Assembly: GCA_032718475.1 (NCBI GenBank)
Contig: JAUCBJ010003082.1
Location: 1 to 64,000 of the forward strand
Reading direction: 5' to 3'
Length of the DNA stretch: 64,000 nucleotides
Source of the DNA: Nemertoderma westbladi
Lineage: Eukaryota; Xenacoelomorpha; Nemertodermatida; Nemertodermatidae
A model generated the notes under the pieces. The model was not told where the DNA came from. It saw nothing but the letters and a program-made list of their open reading frames with translations, and did no database searches. Positions 26,925 through 35,889 of this stretch are shown one piece after another; positions within the stretch are counted from its first letter, which is position 1; every line of letters begins with the position of its first letter. A program made the translations under genes and the position numbers.

Positions 26925-27250
26925 ATGGGCATATTTTGATTCTAGAACATGTCTAGGGACACAAGATCCTTAATTCTAAGAAAATTGTCTCTTTAAGAAT
27001 ATCGGTAAATGCTACGATATCTTAATTGACTAGAATTGTTGAAGGATCTGAATTTTACAGATTTTGACTTATTTGATTTGTAAATATTAAATAATTAATA
27101 TTTGAGATGGGCACCGATTTATTCCAGAACTTGTCTGGGGACGTTAACCACTGATTCTATAATTTGTCTTTCAAGTATATCGGTGGGTGCCACGATATCT
27201 TAATCGACTAGAATTACAGATGGTCAAAGGGTTTAACAGATTTATTTTGC
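26925..27250. repeat. Diverged tandem duplication, about 170-bp unit
   Basis: Two adjacent copies share ATGGGCA, GTCTAGGGAC/GTCTGGGGAC, ATTGTCTCTTTAAG/TTTGTCTTTCAAG, TATCGGT and ACGATATCTTAAT.GACTAGAATT in the same order. The rest of 26320-27770 is AT-rich, with nothing else recognised. Confidence 0.7.
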
Positions 27251-27769
27251 GTTATACGCTACTGTTAAAGGGACATCACGCTACTATATGTATTATTTAA
27301 TATACGGTATGAGAGCAATATCGCACGAAGCAATGTCAGTGTGAAGAGGCAAGTCATTTCCAAGGTCTACCCAGAGCTTGGTTTAGCCGAGACACGAGGA
27401 TCTGAACTTTGCATTCCTAATACTCTGCCTACCAATAATACTTGAATATAGTAGTGGCTTTATTGTACTTTAATAAGTACGAAGATTTCATATTACTGTA
27501 GTCACGTATTGATAATGTAATACGGGCAGTAAGGAAAGAGAGAAAGAATTATTTCTCGCCGTCGCACTAAATATATAATATACGTAATTAAATAATAAAC
27601 GCGAATATATATTGCACTAATCTACTAAATAATCTCTAAAATACCATGTTACTAAATAAAATTAAATAAAACGATTAAAATAAAATTACATAATAATACA
27701 TACATAAATATAAAAATAAAACAAATACAAATATAAAATAATATGGTCACACACCCACTCCAGCCGTTG

Positions 27770-30700
27770 TTAAGTTGGGGAGTCCCTAGATGTTTGTTGG
27801 ATTAGGGAGGTGGTCGTGGGAAGAGTATCTTGTCTCCCATAGTTTCCGGAGAGTTCTCTGTCTCTTTCCAGTAAACATAAGCGACGTCCCACTGGGCGAT
27901 TGAGCTGCTGCGTCTCGAAGACAATTCCCGGTTTCTTGAAGTTACGTCGCATGACGACGAGTTCTACCGATCGCACCAAACCGTCATCCGAGATGTGAGT
28001 CTCGATGATACGACCCGTCTGCCACCTCTTACGTGGAAGATCTACATCCACAATAAGAACCATGTCTCCAGCGCTAACGTTTTTTTGCTGCGCAAACCAC
28101 TCAGTTCGAAGTTGTAGCGTGGGCAGATAATGTTTTTCGAAATGGTCAGCGAAACGACGGGATAACAACTGCATGAGTTGCCAAGTTTGTCGGCAGTATT
28201 CGTCTCCGTCTGTGATTTCCGATTGTGGGAGCATGGCTACAGGTTTCTTCAGTAGGAAGTGCGCGGGTGTTAGCGCTTCCAGGGAATCGGGACTCGATGA
28301 GACTGGCATAAGCGGTCTCTCGTTGAGATAGGCGGCGATTTCTTCCATTAACGTCCGCAAAAGTTCGTCGGTGAGATAAGCGCGGCAAGGCACTATAAAA
28401 TGAAATGCTGTCTTCACACTTCTTATTAATCTCTCCCAACTTCCTCCCCACCAAGGGGCGTCGGCGGCGTTGAAGGTCCAACTAGACGCCGTTACTCGTA
28501 GTTGGTCGTCCACCTGTCTTTGGTTCCAATCTTTGACGTAAGCTTTGATTTCGTTGTTGGCACCAATGAAGTTTGTTCCCTTATCAGATCTCATCGTGTT
28601 ACTAGTGCCAAAGCGAGCGATCTGTCGTCGTAAGCTTAATAGAAAGCTATTGGTAGATAAATCGTTCACCATATCGAGATGGATGGCTCTACAAGTCATA
28701 CAAACAAAGATTACACACCATCTCTTGACTATAGTCCTAGCACGATATACTTCAATAGGGCCAAATAAATCCACACCGGTATTAGTAAAGGGTGGTTCAT
28801 AAAAGCTTACTCGTTCCCTAGGTAATTCTGCCTCTCTCTGTGTTAAAGGCCTACTGAATGCTTTCTTACAGGGTATACAGTTCCTAAGAACTTGGTTCAG
28901 AGCTCTACGGGGTTTATAAAAATAATAGCGAGTTCGAATTTCGCTAAGAACTCGTTCTCTACCAGCATGATAAAGTTTGCTGTGAACATCTACTATCATC
29001 TTGACTTGTATTTCAAGATTTCTAATGAGTATGGGGAACTTAGTATCAAAGGATAATGGGGCATTCGTTAACCTTCCTCCAACACGTATCAACCCATCTA
29101 TCATTGTGCTAGAGAAACGATCCCTTAAGCGCATCTGTGGATTTCTCAACAACAGGAAATACTTATCGGAATCTTCATAGCATTGTAAGAGTCTCAGCAT
29201 CTGTTTGTTGGTTTCTTCATGCTCCTGATAACTGATCTTCTCCTTCAGAAACTTGTCGGGTACCTTATATTTAGGAAGGTCTTTAATAACATGGACCTGC
29301 ACTGATGTGATTGGAGCGGTATCACCCTTTGTTTTCATCCCAGAGTAGTGATGGTGAAAACATCTCTTTAAATAGGTAACGGCCTTACAAAGCCGATTCC
29401 AGGAACTGTAGTGATGCATCGCTCTCTGCAGAAGAGGTGAGAGTCCTTGCGAGACGTCTGGTATACCAGATTTCCAATCCTTATCACGGATTTCCACAAT
29501 GGGTTTATTTGTGGCTGTGGGTTTCTGATCCAAAGCGTCGTCTCCGGAAGTATGTAGTACAGACAGATCTACTGTGGGTTTGAATAACTTCGATTTACTC
29601 GCCTGAGTTTTAGGTTTGACTTTCTCCGCTCCCTTGGCCTGTCTAATTTCTGCTGTAGTAAGATGAGGAGGCCATTCTTCTTCTTCTTGGTAGAGGAAGT
29701 CGGGTCCACCTAACCAGTCTGGAGTATCTACCAGTTCTTGTGGAGTTGCTCCCCTGGAAGCGATGTCTGCTGGATTAATCGTTCCGGGGCAATGTCTCCA
29801 TTGATCCATCGTCGTGCGACTGAGTATAATAGCTACTCTGTTGGTAACGAAGACGCTGAACTGACAGACTTCATTGGTTATATACTCCAACATGAGTAAA
29901 GCGTCGGTCCAATAGACAGTTATCTCCAGGGGATAGTCGATCTGTTCTGTTACATTCCGGCCGATGGCTGTAGCGTATAGAGCCGCTTTTAACTCCGCTC
30001 GAGAAACTTTCAACTTGTTGTTTATCAATGCCTTAGAGGTAACCAAGGCGACTTTAATTCCGTCCGGAGTTTCCACCCTTAGGTAGGCTACTATACCGAT
30101 TCCCATATCGCTGGCGTCTCCAAACACATGGAGTTGATATGAATACGTAGGGAGAACATGACCAAAATATGAACGGGAAATTATAAAATTTTCGATGGCT
30201 GGTAGAGACTCTTCCCATTTCATCCACTTCTTTAATAATTCTCCCTTAAGTGGATCGTCCCATGAGTGGTTTTCAAGCCACATTTGTTGTACTAAACTCC
30301 GAGCAATCAATATAACTGGGCTAATAAATCCCAATGGATCGAAATAAGTGCTCAGGATACTTAAACAAATCCGTTTAGTCCGAACTGGATTATCTCGCTG
30401 TTTTAATTGGAAAAACAGGATATCTCTTTCTGTGTCCCATTTCAAACCAAGGGTCTTAGTTTCTGGGAGATCATCCTTTATTAGATCTAGGTCTTTTGCT
30501 CCTCGATCTTCTACCGGGATCGACTCCAGAAACTCACGGGAGTTGCTAGTGAATTTAGTTAATCGAAATCCTCCTTTCTTTAAGCATTCTACCGTTCCTT
30601 TAGCGACCTCAATGGCTTCTTCTACTGATGGAAGGGACTTCAGATTATCGTCCATGTAGATGTCTCGTTTGATATTGTCGATCACTTCTTTAGAGAAGGC

Positions 30701-31228
30701 GTCTCGGTTGTCATCCGCAGTGGTGCGCACCACGGAACAGGCGTTTGAAGGGCTCGAGATTATCCCAAAGGCTTGGATGGTCATCCAGTATTCCACAGGT
30801 TTCTTATTGAGGTCTCCTTCAGGCCACCACAAAAATCGTAGGCTATCTCGATCCCTATCCAGCGCTTTGACTTGTAAGAACATGCCTTCTATATCTGAGG
30901 CGAAAGCAATGGAGTATTGTCTTAATCTTAATAGTATTCCCAACAAGGATTGGAGTAAGTTGGGTCCGGGTAACAATTCAGAATTAAGAGATTGGCCCAT
31001 ATAAAGGGCGGAACCGTCAAACACCACTCGTACTTCATGGGGTTTACCGGGTTTGGGAACGTAATGGTGAGTTAAGTAATACGTTCTCTCAGTTATAGGG
31101 GTTTCTTCCGGTACTAGCTCCGCATATCCCTTGCTAATAAACTTCTTCAACTGTGTTTGATACATTTCTTTAGCTGAAGAATTTGCCGTAAGGCGTCGAT
31201 GTAGTTGAGCAATTCTTTTCTCCGCCAA
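27770..31228 (-). CDS. BEL/Pao retrotransposon pol: reverse transcriptase, RNase H, integrase
   Basis: 1152 codons measured from an in-frame TTG; there is no natural ATG start, so it is presumably expressed by frameshift from the upstream frame. Residues 60-300 are reverse transcriptase with the catalytic DIEG (111-114) and YMDD (191-194). RNase H has FGDASD (369-374), E412 and D442. The integrase has an HHCC zinc segment at about 742-790 and the core triad D (GVDLFGP, about 819), D (RSDKGTNF, about 881) and E (PWWGGSWERLI, about 926). The C-terminus (GDMVLIVDVDLPRKRW) matches the DUF5641-type tail of Pao-class pol. All catalytic residues I can see are intact and there is no internal stop, so the copy is young. 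The protein would copy element RNA into DNA in virus-like particles and integrate it. It overlaps the gag-protease frame by 82 bp in the -1 register. Confidence 0.93.
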   Translation of the reverse strand: MAEKRIAQLHRRLTANSSAKEMYQTQLKKFISKGYAELVPEETPITERTYYLTHHYVPKPGKPHEVRVVFDGSALYMGQSLNSELLPGPNLLQSLLGILLRLRQYSIAFASDIEGMFLQVKALDRDRDSLRFLWWPEGDLNKKPVEYWMTIQAFGIISSPSNACSVVRTTADDNRDAFSKEVIDNIKRDIYMDDNLKSLPSVEEAIEVAKGTVECLKKGGFRLTKFTSNSREFLESIPVEDRGAKDLDLIKDDLPETKTLGLKWDTERDILFFQLKQRDNPVRTKRICLSILSTYFDPLGFISPVILIARSLVQQMWLENHSWDDPLKGELLKKWMKWEESLPAIENFIISRSYFGHVLPTYSYQLHVFGDASDMGIGIVAYLRVETPDGIKVALVTSKALINNKLKVSRAELKAALYATAIGRNVTEQIDYPLEITVYWTDALLMLEYITNEVCQFSVFVTNRVAIILSRTTMDQWRHCPGTINPADIASRGATPQELVDTPDWLGGPDFLYQEEEEWPPHLTTAEIRQAKGAEKVKPKTQASKSKLFKPTVDLSVLHTSGDDALDQKPTATNKPIVEIRDKDWKSGIPDVSQGLSPLLQRAMHHYSSWNRLCKAVTYLKRCFHHHYSGMKTKGDTAPITSVQVHVIKDLPKYKVPDKFLKEKISYQEHEETNKQMLRLLQCYEDSDKYFLLLRNPQMRLRDRFSSTMIDGLIRVGGRLTNAPLSFDTKFPILIRNLEIQVKMIVDVHSKLYHAGRERVLSEIRTRYYFYKPRRALNQVLRNCIPCKKAFSRPLTQREAELPRERVSFYEPPFTNTGVDLFGPIEVYRARTIVKRWCVIFVCMTCRAIHLDMVNDLSTNSFLLSLRRQIARFGTSNTMRSDKGTNFIGANNEIKAYVKDWNQRQVDDQLRVTASSWTFNAADAPWWGGSWERLIRSVKTAFHFIVPCRAYLTDELLRTLMEEIAAYLNERPLMPVSSSPDSLEALTPAHFLLKKPVAMLPQSEITDGDEYCRQTWQLMQLLSRRFADHFEKHYLPTLQLRTEWFAQQKNVSAGDMVLIVDVDLPRKRWQTGRIIETHISDDGLVRSVELVVMRRNFKKPGIVFETQQLNRPVGRRLCLLERDRELSGNYGRQDTLPTTTSLIQQTSRDSPT

Positions 31229-34200
31229 AGGTCTGTTGTTAATGAACTTGGGAAAGGAAGTCCGATTTCATACCTACCTTGATCTTTAAGAAAACGAGTA
31301 GTTGTCGCTTGGATCTGCTTGGCTCTTTCTTCCTCCACCGATAGGGCCTTATCGTAGGAGTTGGGCTCTACGACCTCTTGAGTAAAGAATCTCACGGCGT
31401 GTTCATCCCGAGTCTTGGCATTATAACGTTCAATGACGTCATTAAGCTCGTCGTTATAGTCGTCTCGCTCGGATGGGAGAAGGAGTTGACATAAGTTCAC
31501 TTGATTTTGCCAAGTCTCGCTTTCCTTAAGGAGATCGATGGCATTCTCCTCATCGAAAAGTTGATATATATCGTCGTTGTCTGAGGAGTATGGAGTTCCC
31601 TCAGTTGGATCGTCGAACTCACTGTTCTCAACTTCCCATTCTCGCACTTGATATACCTGATCTTTCGGTAATCTTTCCATGAGAGTTCTACGGGAAGGGC
31701 CAGTAAAGTACCAACCTACTCTAGTTCTTACCGCATAGGTTTGTAGTGGCTGCGGTTGAGCAGGCCGTTTCTCCAATGTCTCGAGCGCCTCATGCGCGTT
31801 TTGGCCGATGAGTATTGGCACTCCAGGATAATCAGTCTGGAATCGAGGTATCTTAAGATGTTGGATGCTCTCATCCTCGTCCCAATTATAAAGGTCTGCT
31901 TGAGTAGTAGCGAAGTTTTTTATAGCCACCATTTTCACTGACCTTATGCTATGTTCTCCTAGTTCGTCCTGGGGGGTGGACAATGCACCTACATAATAAT
32001 CCGCTGTTACTGTAGATTTCCAAACCTGCATAATCCCTGACATGTTTAGCTTAGTTCGGAACTTGGGTTGTCCAGCGAATATGTCTTCGGCTAGCTCTTT
32101 GTCGATGAATGTTCCTGTACTACCGGAGTCAAGGAGGGCGTTCACTACATAACTCCTTTTTGGTCCGTGGACCCTTACCTGTACCACAGGAAATTCTCTA
32201 ATCCCTACATTGGAAGTTGGCGCTTTCCAAAATGGTTGTTGATCAGAAATAGTTAGGGTAAGGTCGCTGTCCGTATCCTTTTCATACGTGAGTGCTCGAT
32301 ACACTGTGGTATTTATCGTGTAACAGGATTCGTTTTCATCGGAGAACTCGTCTGTATAGAATCCTTCCATCTCAGATTGATCAGTGTCGTTCATATCACT
32401 GAATTGGACATGTAGTTCGGAATCACTTACCTGACTCGGACTATTTCGCTCGAATTCAGTGTGCAACAAGATATGATGTTTCGCACCGCACTTGGCACAT
32501 CTTGTGTCAGAGTAACAGGTTCGCCGTTGGTGTCCTTGTCTGAGGCAATTATAACACAACCGCTTATCCCACATGACTTCACGTCTCTCAGTTAATGATT
32601 TCTTTAGGAATTCATCACACATATTCAAGCGATGGGTCCCATCACATAGCGCACATTTCGGTTTGATGTTACTTACCTTACTCTGAGTAACATTGTGTAC
32701 ACTTGTTTTTTCTTCGTGCTTTCTCACCTGAATTCTCTTGGGAGACGTAGGAGGAGTTTTTCTTACCTGTTCTCTCCTGTCATTGGTTCGAGACTTGAAT
32801 TTACTTACCTGATCTTTAGGCATTTTATTGACGTAATAAGATCTGTCAGTGTCTTTCCCGCTATCCTCTCCTTGAGAAGTCTGGCTTTCGCCGTCGTCTG
32901 TATAACACACTGGTGTTACCTTTCTCCTAGAGACGGGTTTTTCACTTACCTTGTTTTCCGGTGTCTTCTCTCTGGACAGTTTTAGGAGCTGTAATTTCAC
33001 TTCTCCATCTAGGAATGACATGAGATCAGCCATGGTAGGGTCTCGTCGTTGTTGTTCCATCATATATAACACTTTCTTATCCCAGCGTGTACCTACTCCA
33101 CCTTTCGGTAAAGTAGAAGCCACTGCTCTAATAACCATAGCATTCTGATACTCATGAGACTTACCTAGCCAATCTAATTGTCTGCAGATCTCCTGAATTT
33201 CATCGGAAAACTCTATAATTCCGCTGCTAATAAACTTTCGGGGCGCTACCAACTTTGCATACAAATACCCAGCTATGTTATTCCTATTACCATACCTGAT
33301 GTTTAGTGTATCCCAAACTTGTCTTAATCCGTCAGGATGTCCAATAAACTTTAACGCCATTAACTTGGGAGATCCTTCCAAGCACTCGATGAGGAATCTA
33401 AGTTTCTCTCCATTAGATAGCACAGAGTTCTGTATGTTATCTTTGTAATATTCATTAAAAGGTAACCATTTCATCTCATCTCCATTGAACTTGACGATCT
33501 CTCCCACCTTTACCGCTTGCCGGGCTTCGGTTCTAGCCATTTGACGCGTAAAACTTTCTTGGGCCATCATGTTATTTAATATCGAGTTATCGGTATATAA
33601 ATTTCTCGGATTATGATCCGGTCTATAGGGAATATCATTATCAACAGGTCTATAATTACCCTTAATAGGGTTCACTATAGGAGTTTCTACTTCGCTAGCA
33701 GTATAGATGCGTGTAGGCTCCACACCCTGCGCATGAGATACTTCAGACCTAACAGGTTGACACATTGTTACAGGGGGTGGTGGTATACCCCTTTGTGTAT
33801 TTACTAATTTATCGCGTTCAAGCGCGATACTTTGCTGCACTTCTTGCAACTCTAGCCTACTTTCCCTTACTGTGCCCTTGAATTGCTGAACGGTCTCCTG
33901 CATCTGTCCGAGCAGGAGATCCATCCCCCGTCGTCTCTCATCCACCCATTCGACCGCCGAAGCGGGATTCGCCAACGTTGTAGCGGGCGGACGAGGGACA
34001 ACGGGCGACAAATCATGAATATTTCGCTCGGAGTCCAGGGCATGAACTGTCTCATGGGCTGTTCTGCTGGGCACAGGTAGCTTGGTACTGTGCAAAGGGA
34101 GTTTAGAGGTAGGTTCAGGGAGCACAGGTGTCTCTATCACCGAAGGGGTGATTTCAAGAACAGGCCTAATTATTTCAGGCTCATCTACTATAGTAGGGAG

Positions 34201-35889
34201 TCTTTCTATTGTAATTATTTGGTCTGTGGGTTCTGTACTACCTAAGTTGGTGTTATTTAGTTGCCTTCTAACAGCTGGAGGCAAATCAGGCAATTTCTGA
34301 CGGTGGGATGTTCTTTTACGTCTGCTTAGGTGAGATCTATTTCCTTTGCCTTCAGTATCGGTGGTATCGCCTTCTTCAGATGATGTATATCCCTGTCTTT
34401 TGGGAGTAGATCGATTCATCATCTGCATATTACTAGCTGTTAACTGTTTATTTATGCAGTCTTGATTCTCCTGAATATTTTCCAGTTCTAATTGGGCAAT
34501 CTCTTCAGCCGCTATCCGCTCCGCTTCTGCCGCTGCCCTTGCCGCTTTTCTTTCCATTTCGGCTGCTTTTCTTTTCGCTTCTGCCTCTGCCGCTGCCGCT
34601 TTTCTTTCCGCTTCTGCCTCTGCAGCTGCCGCTTTTCTTTCCGCTTCTGCCTCTGCAGCTGCCGCTTTTCTTTCGGCTTCTGCAGCTGCTACTGCTGCTT
34701 TCTTTCTGTCTTCTATGCGTTTCTTCTTCACCCTTTCTTCTTGGTCTCTAGTGATGCGGAGTTGTTCATCGAATTTAGCTTGGTTCGCCGCTAACCTATC
34801 CACATCAATTGCGTCCAACACACGCTGGGCTCCTTCACTATTAGGGCTAAGTCCATCTAGCCTTCTCCTCAACTCTTCATCTCCCAAAAAACGCTGATAG
34901 TCTGACAGATAGATGTCAATGGCATCCCTCTTATGCGGTTTCTCTGCCGTCGCTTCACTTTCCACTTGGGAAAAAGTAGCGTCTGTTGATTCTCCATGGG
35001 TTGAGCGCTCCTCCAGCTGAGCTTTCCACTGAGCTGTTCCTTGAACCTGGAGACTCACCCGTTGAAACCAAGTCTTTACGGCAACTTGCAACGACGTGTC
35101 TTGTCTTCTTTTAGAAGCCTCTTCAAAGGCCGATAAGATTAGCCTAATTCGCAGAATTCTTTCTCTAACTTGATAAAGCAGTTGTCCCTGCTCTTGAGGT
35201 CCTTGAGGTTGTTGAAACAGTTGTTCTTTTACTCGCTCCATAGAGCTGAGGAATCCCTGTGCGTATCCGGCTGCGGACCTCTTCCACACAGCTGGATCGA
35301 TGGTTTCCTTGGCTACTCCCATCCGGTGTATGTCTTCCCAGGCAGCTTCTGATAAATCAAACGGGAGTCCGGGTCCGGGGAAGTTCCATTGCGACTCGAC
35401 CATAGACTTCAGTTCTTCCCTTGTGTATCCCTCATAACTATCTTTAGTTGATCGCTTACTTCTCGCCCAATCGATCTGGTGTTCTTCCACCGCGATCAAT
35501 AACCTAGTGAGTACGGCTGCAGGAAGGATGAGAAGGGGATCCGAATAAACCGCATCCGTCATCTTTGCTCCGCGCTCGGGTGTCAGCTCTACAGTATCCT
35601 CACTACTGGAGCTGTTGGGCCGCTGAGAAATAAGTTCTTGGCTCGCGGGTTGTTGCTGTTCCGCTGCTTCTTGGTCCCGCTTGACCTGGGCTCGAGTGCC
35701 TATGATAGACCTACGATGTTGGACCAGCCTAGGTTCTGTTATTACTACTGGAGGGATGACCTTCCTCACAGTGGGAGGTGAACTGAACTTAGGTGTAGAC
35801 GGTTCTACACCCTTATCTGAGTCGCAGATAGTTGCATCTAATAAACTGTCTGACAGGTTCTGCTTAGTATCAGACATATTTGTGTGCAC
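31147..35889 (-). CDS. BEL/Pao retrotransposon gag and aspartic protease, running into the start of pol
   Basis: 1580 codons; a second Met lies at codon 5. Residues 1-380 are of unknown function. At about 390-470 there is a highly repetitive Ala/Glu/Arg segment (EAERKAAAAEA units) predicting a long coiled coil. At about 794-900 lies the DUF1759-type gag core (FNGDEMKWLPF). Zinc knuckles follow at about 1080-1150, including CYNCLRQGHQRRTC and CAKCGAKHH. At about 1250 is the protease active site LLDSGSTGTFID (peptidase A17 type). The C-terminus enters the pol N-terminal region (GRYEIGLPF) and then loses homology, because the pol frame continues in -1. The protein would form the particle shell, bind RNA and process the polyprotein. 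A gag of about 1100 residues is long for this class; the N-terminal extension is unusual. Confidence 0.92.
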   Translation of the reverse strand: MHTNMSDTKQNLSDSLLDATICDSDKGVEPSTPKFSSPPTVRKVIPPVVITEPRLVQHRRSIIGTRAQVKRDQEAAEQQQPASQELISQRPNSSSSEDTVELTPERGAKMTDAVYSDPLLILPAAVLTRLLIAVEEHQIDWARSKRSTKDSYEGYTREELKSMVESQWNFPGPGLPFDLSEAAWEDIHRMGVAKETIDPAVWKRSAAGYAQGFLSSMERVKEQLFQQPQGPQEQGQLLYQVRERILRIRLILSAFEEASKRRQDTSLQVAVKTWFQRVSLQVQGTAQWKAQLEERSTHGESTDATFSQVESEATAEKPHKRDAIDIYLSDYQRFLGDEELRRRLDGLSPNSEGAQRVLDAIDVDRLAANQAKFDEQLRITRDQEERVKKKRIEDRKKAAVAAAEAERKAAAAEAEAERKAAAAEAEAERKAAAAEAEAKRKAAEMERKAARAAAEAERIAAEEIAQLELENIQENQDCINKQLTASNMQMMNRSTPKRQGYTSSEEGDTTDTEGKGNRSHLSRRKRTSHRQKLPDLPPAVRRQLNNTNLGSTEPTDQIITIERLPTIVDEPEIIRPVLEITPSVIETPVLPEPTSKLPLHSTKLPVPSRTAHETVHALDSERNIHDLSPVVPRPPATTLANPASAVEWVDERRRGMDLLLGQMQETVQQFKGTVRESRLELQEVQQSIALERDKLVNTQRGIPPPPVTMCQPVRSEVSHAQGVEPTRIYTASEVETPIVNPIKGNYRPVDNDIPYRPDHNPRNLYTDNSILNNMMAQESFTRQMARTEARQAVKVGEIVKFNGDEMKWLPFNEYYKDNIQNSVLSNGEKLRFLIECLEGSPKLMALKFIGHPDGLRQVWDTLNIRYGNRNNIAGYLYAKLVAPRKFISSGIIEFSDEIQEICRQLDWLGKSHEYQNAMVIRAVASTLPKGGVGTRWDKKVLYMMEQQRRDPTMADLMSFLDGEVKLQLLKLSREKTPENKVSEKPVSRRKVTPVCYTDDGESQTSQGEDSGKDTDRSYYVNKMPKDQVSKFKSRTNDRREQVRKTPPTSPKRIQVRKHEEKTSVHNVTQSKVSNIKPKCALCDGTHRLNMCDEFLKKSLTERREVMWDKRLCYNCLRQGHQRRTCYSDTRCAKCGAKHHILLHTEFERNSPSQVSDSELHVQFSDMNDTDQSEMEGFYTDEFSDENESCYTINTTVYRALTYEKDTDSDLTLTISDQQPFWKAPTSNVGIREFPVVQVRVHGPKRSYVVNALLDSGSTGTFIDKELAEDIFAGQPKFRTKLNMSGIMQVWKSTVTADYYVGALSTPQDELGEHSIRSVKMVAIKNFATTQADLYNWDEDESIQHLKIPRFQTDYPGVPILIGQNAHEALETLEKRPAQPQPLQTYAVRTRVGWYFTGPSRRTLMERLPKDQVYQVREWEVENSEFDDPTEGTPYSSDNDDIYQLFDEENAIDLLKESETWQNQVNLCQLLLPSERDDYNDELNDVIERYNAKTRDEHAVRFFTQEVVEPNSYDKALSVEEERAKQIQATTTRFLKDQGRYEIGLPFPSSLTTDLWRRKELLNYIDALRQILQLKKCIKHS
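31249..31255 (-). promoter_or_regulatory. Candidate -1 frameshift heptamer TTTCCCA between gag-pro and pol
   Basis: In the gag-pro frame the heptamer reads T TTC CCA, which fits the X XXY YYZ rule for -1 slippage. It lies a few codons after the last stop of the pol frame and within the overlap, exactly where protein similarity switches frame. A -1 slip here would enter the pol frame. The same position could instead carry a one-base loss in a C run, by mutation or assembly error; the sequence alone cannot separate these. Confidence 0.5.

Noticed and set aside
34492-34794. Plus-strand Phe/Cys/Leu-rich frame opposite gag
   Set aside because: It is the antisense of the Ala/Glu/Arg coiled-coil repeat of gag.
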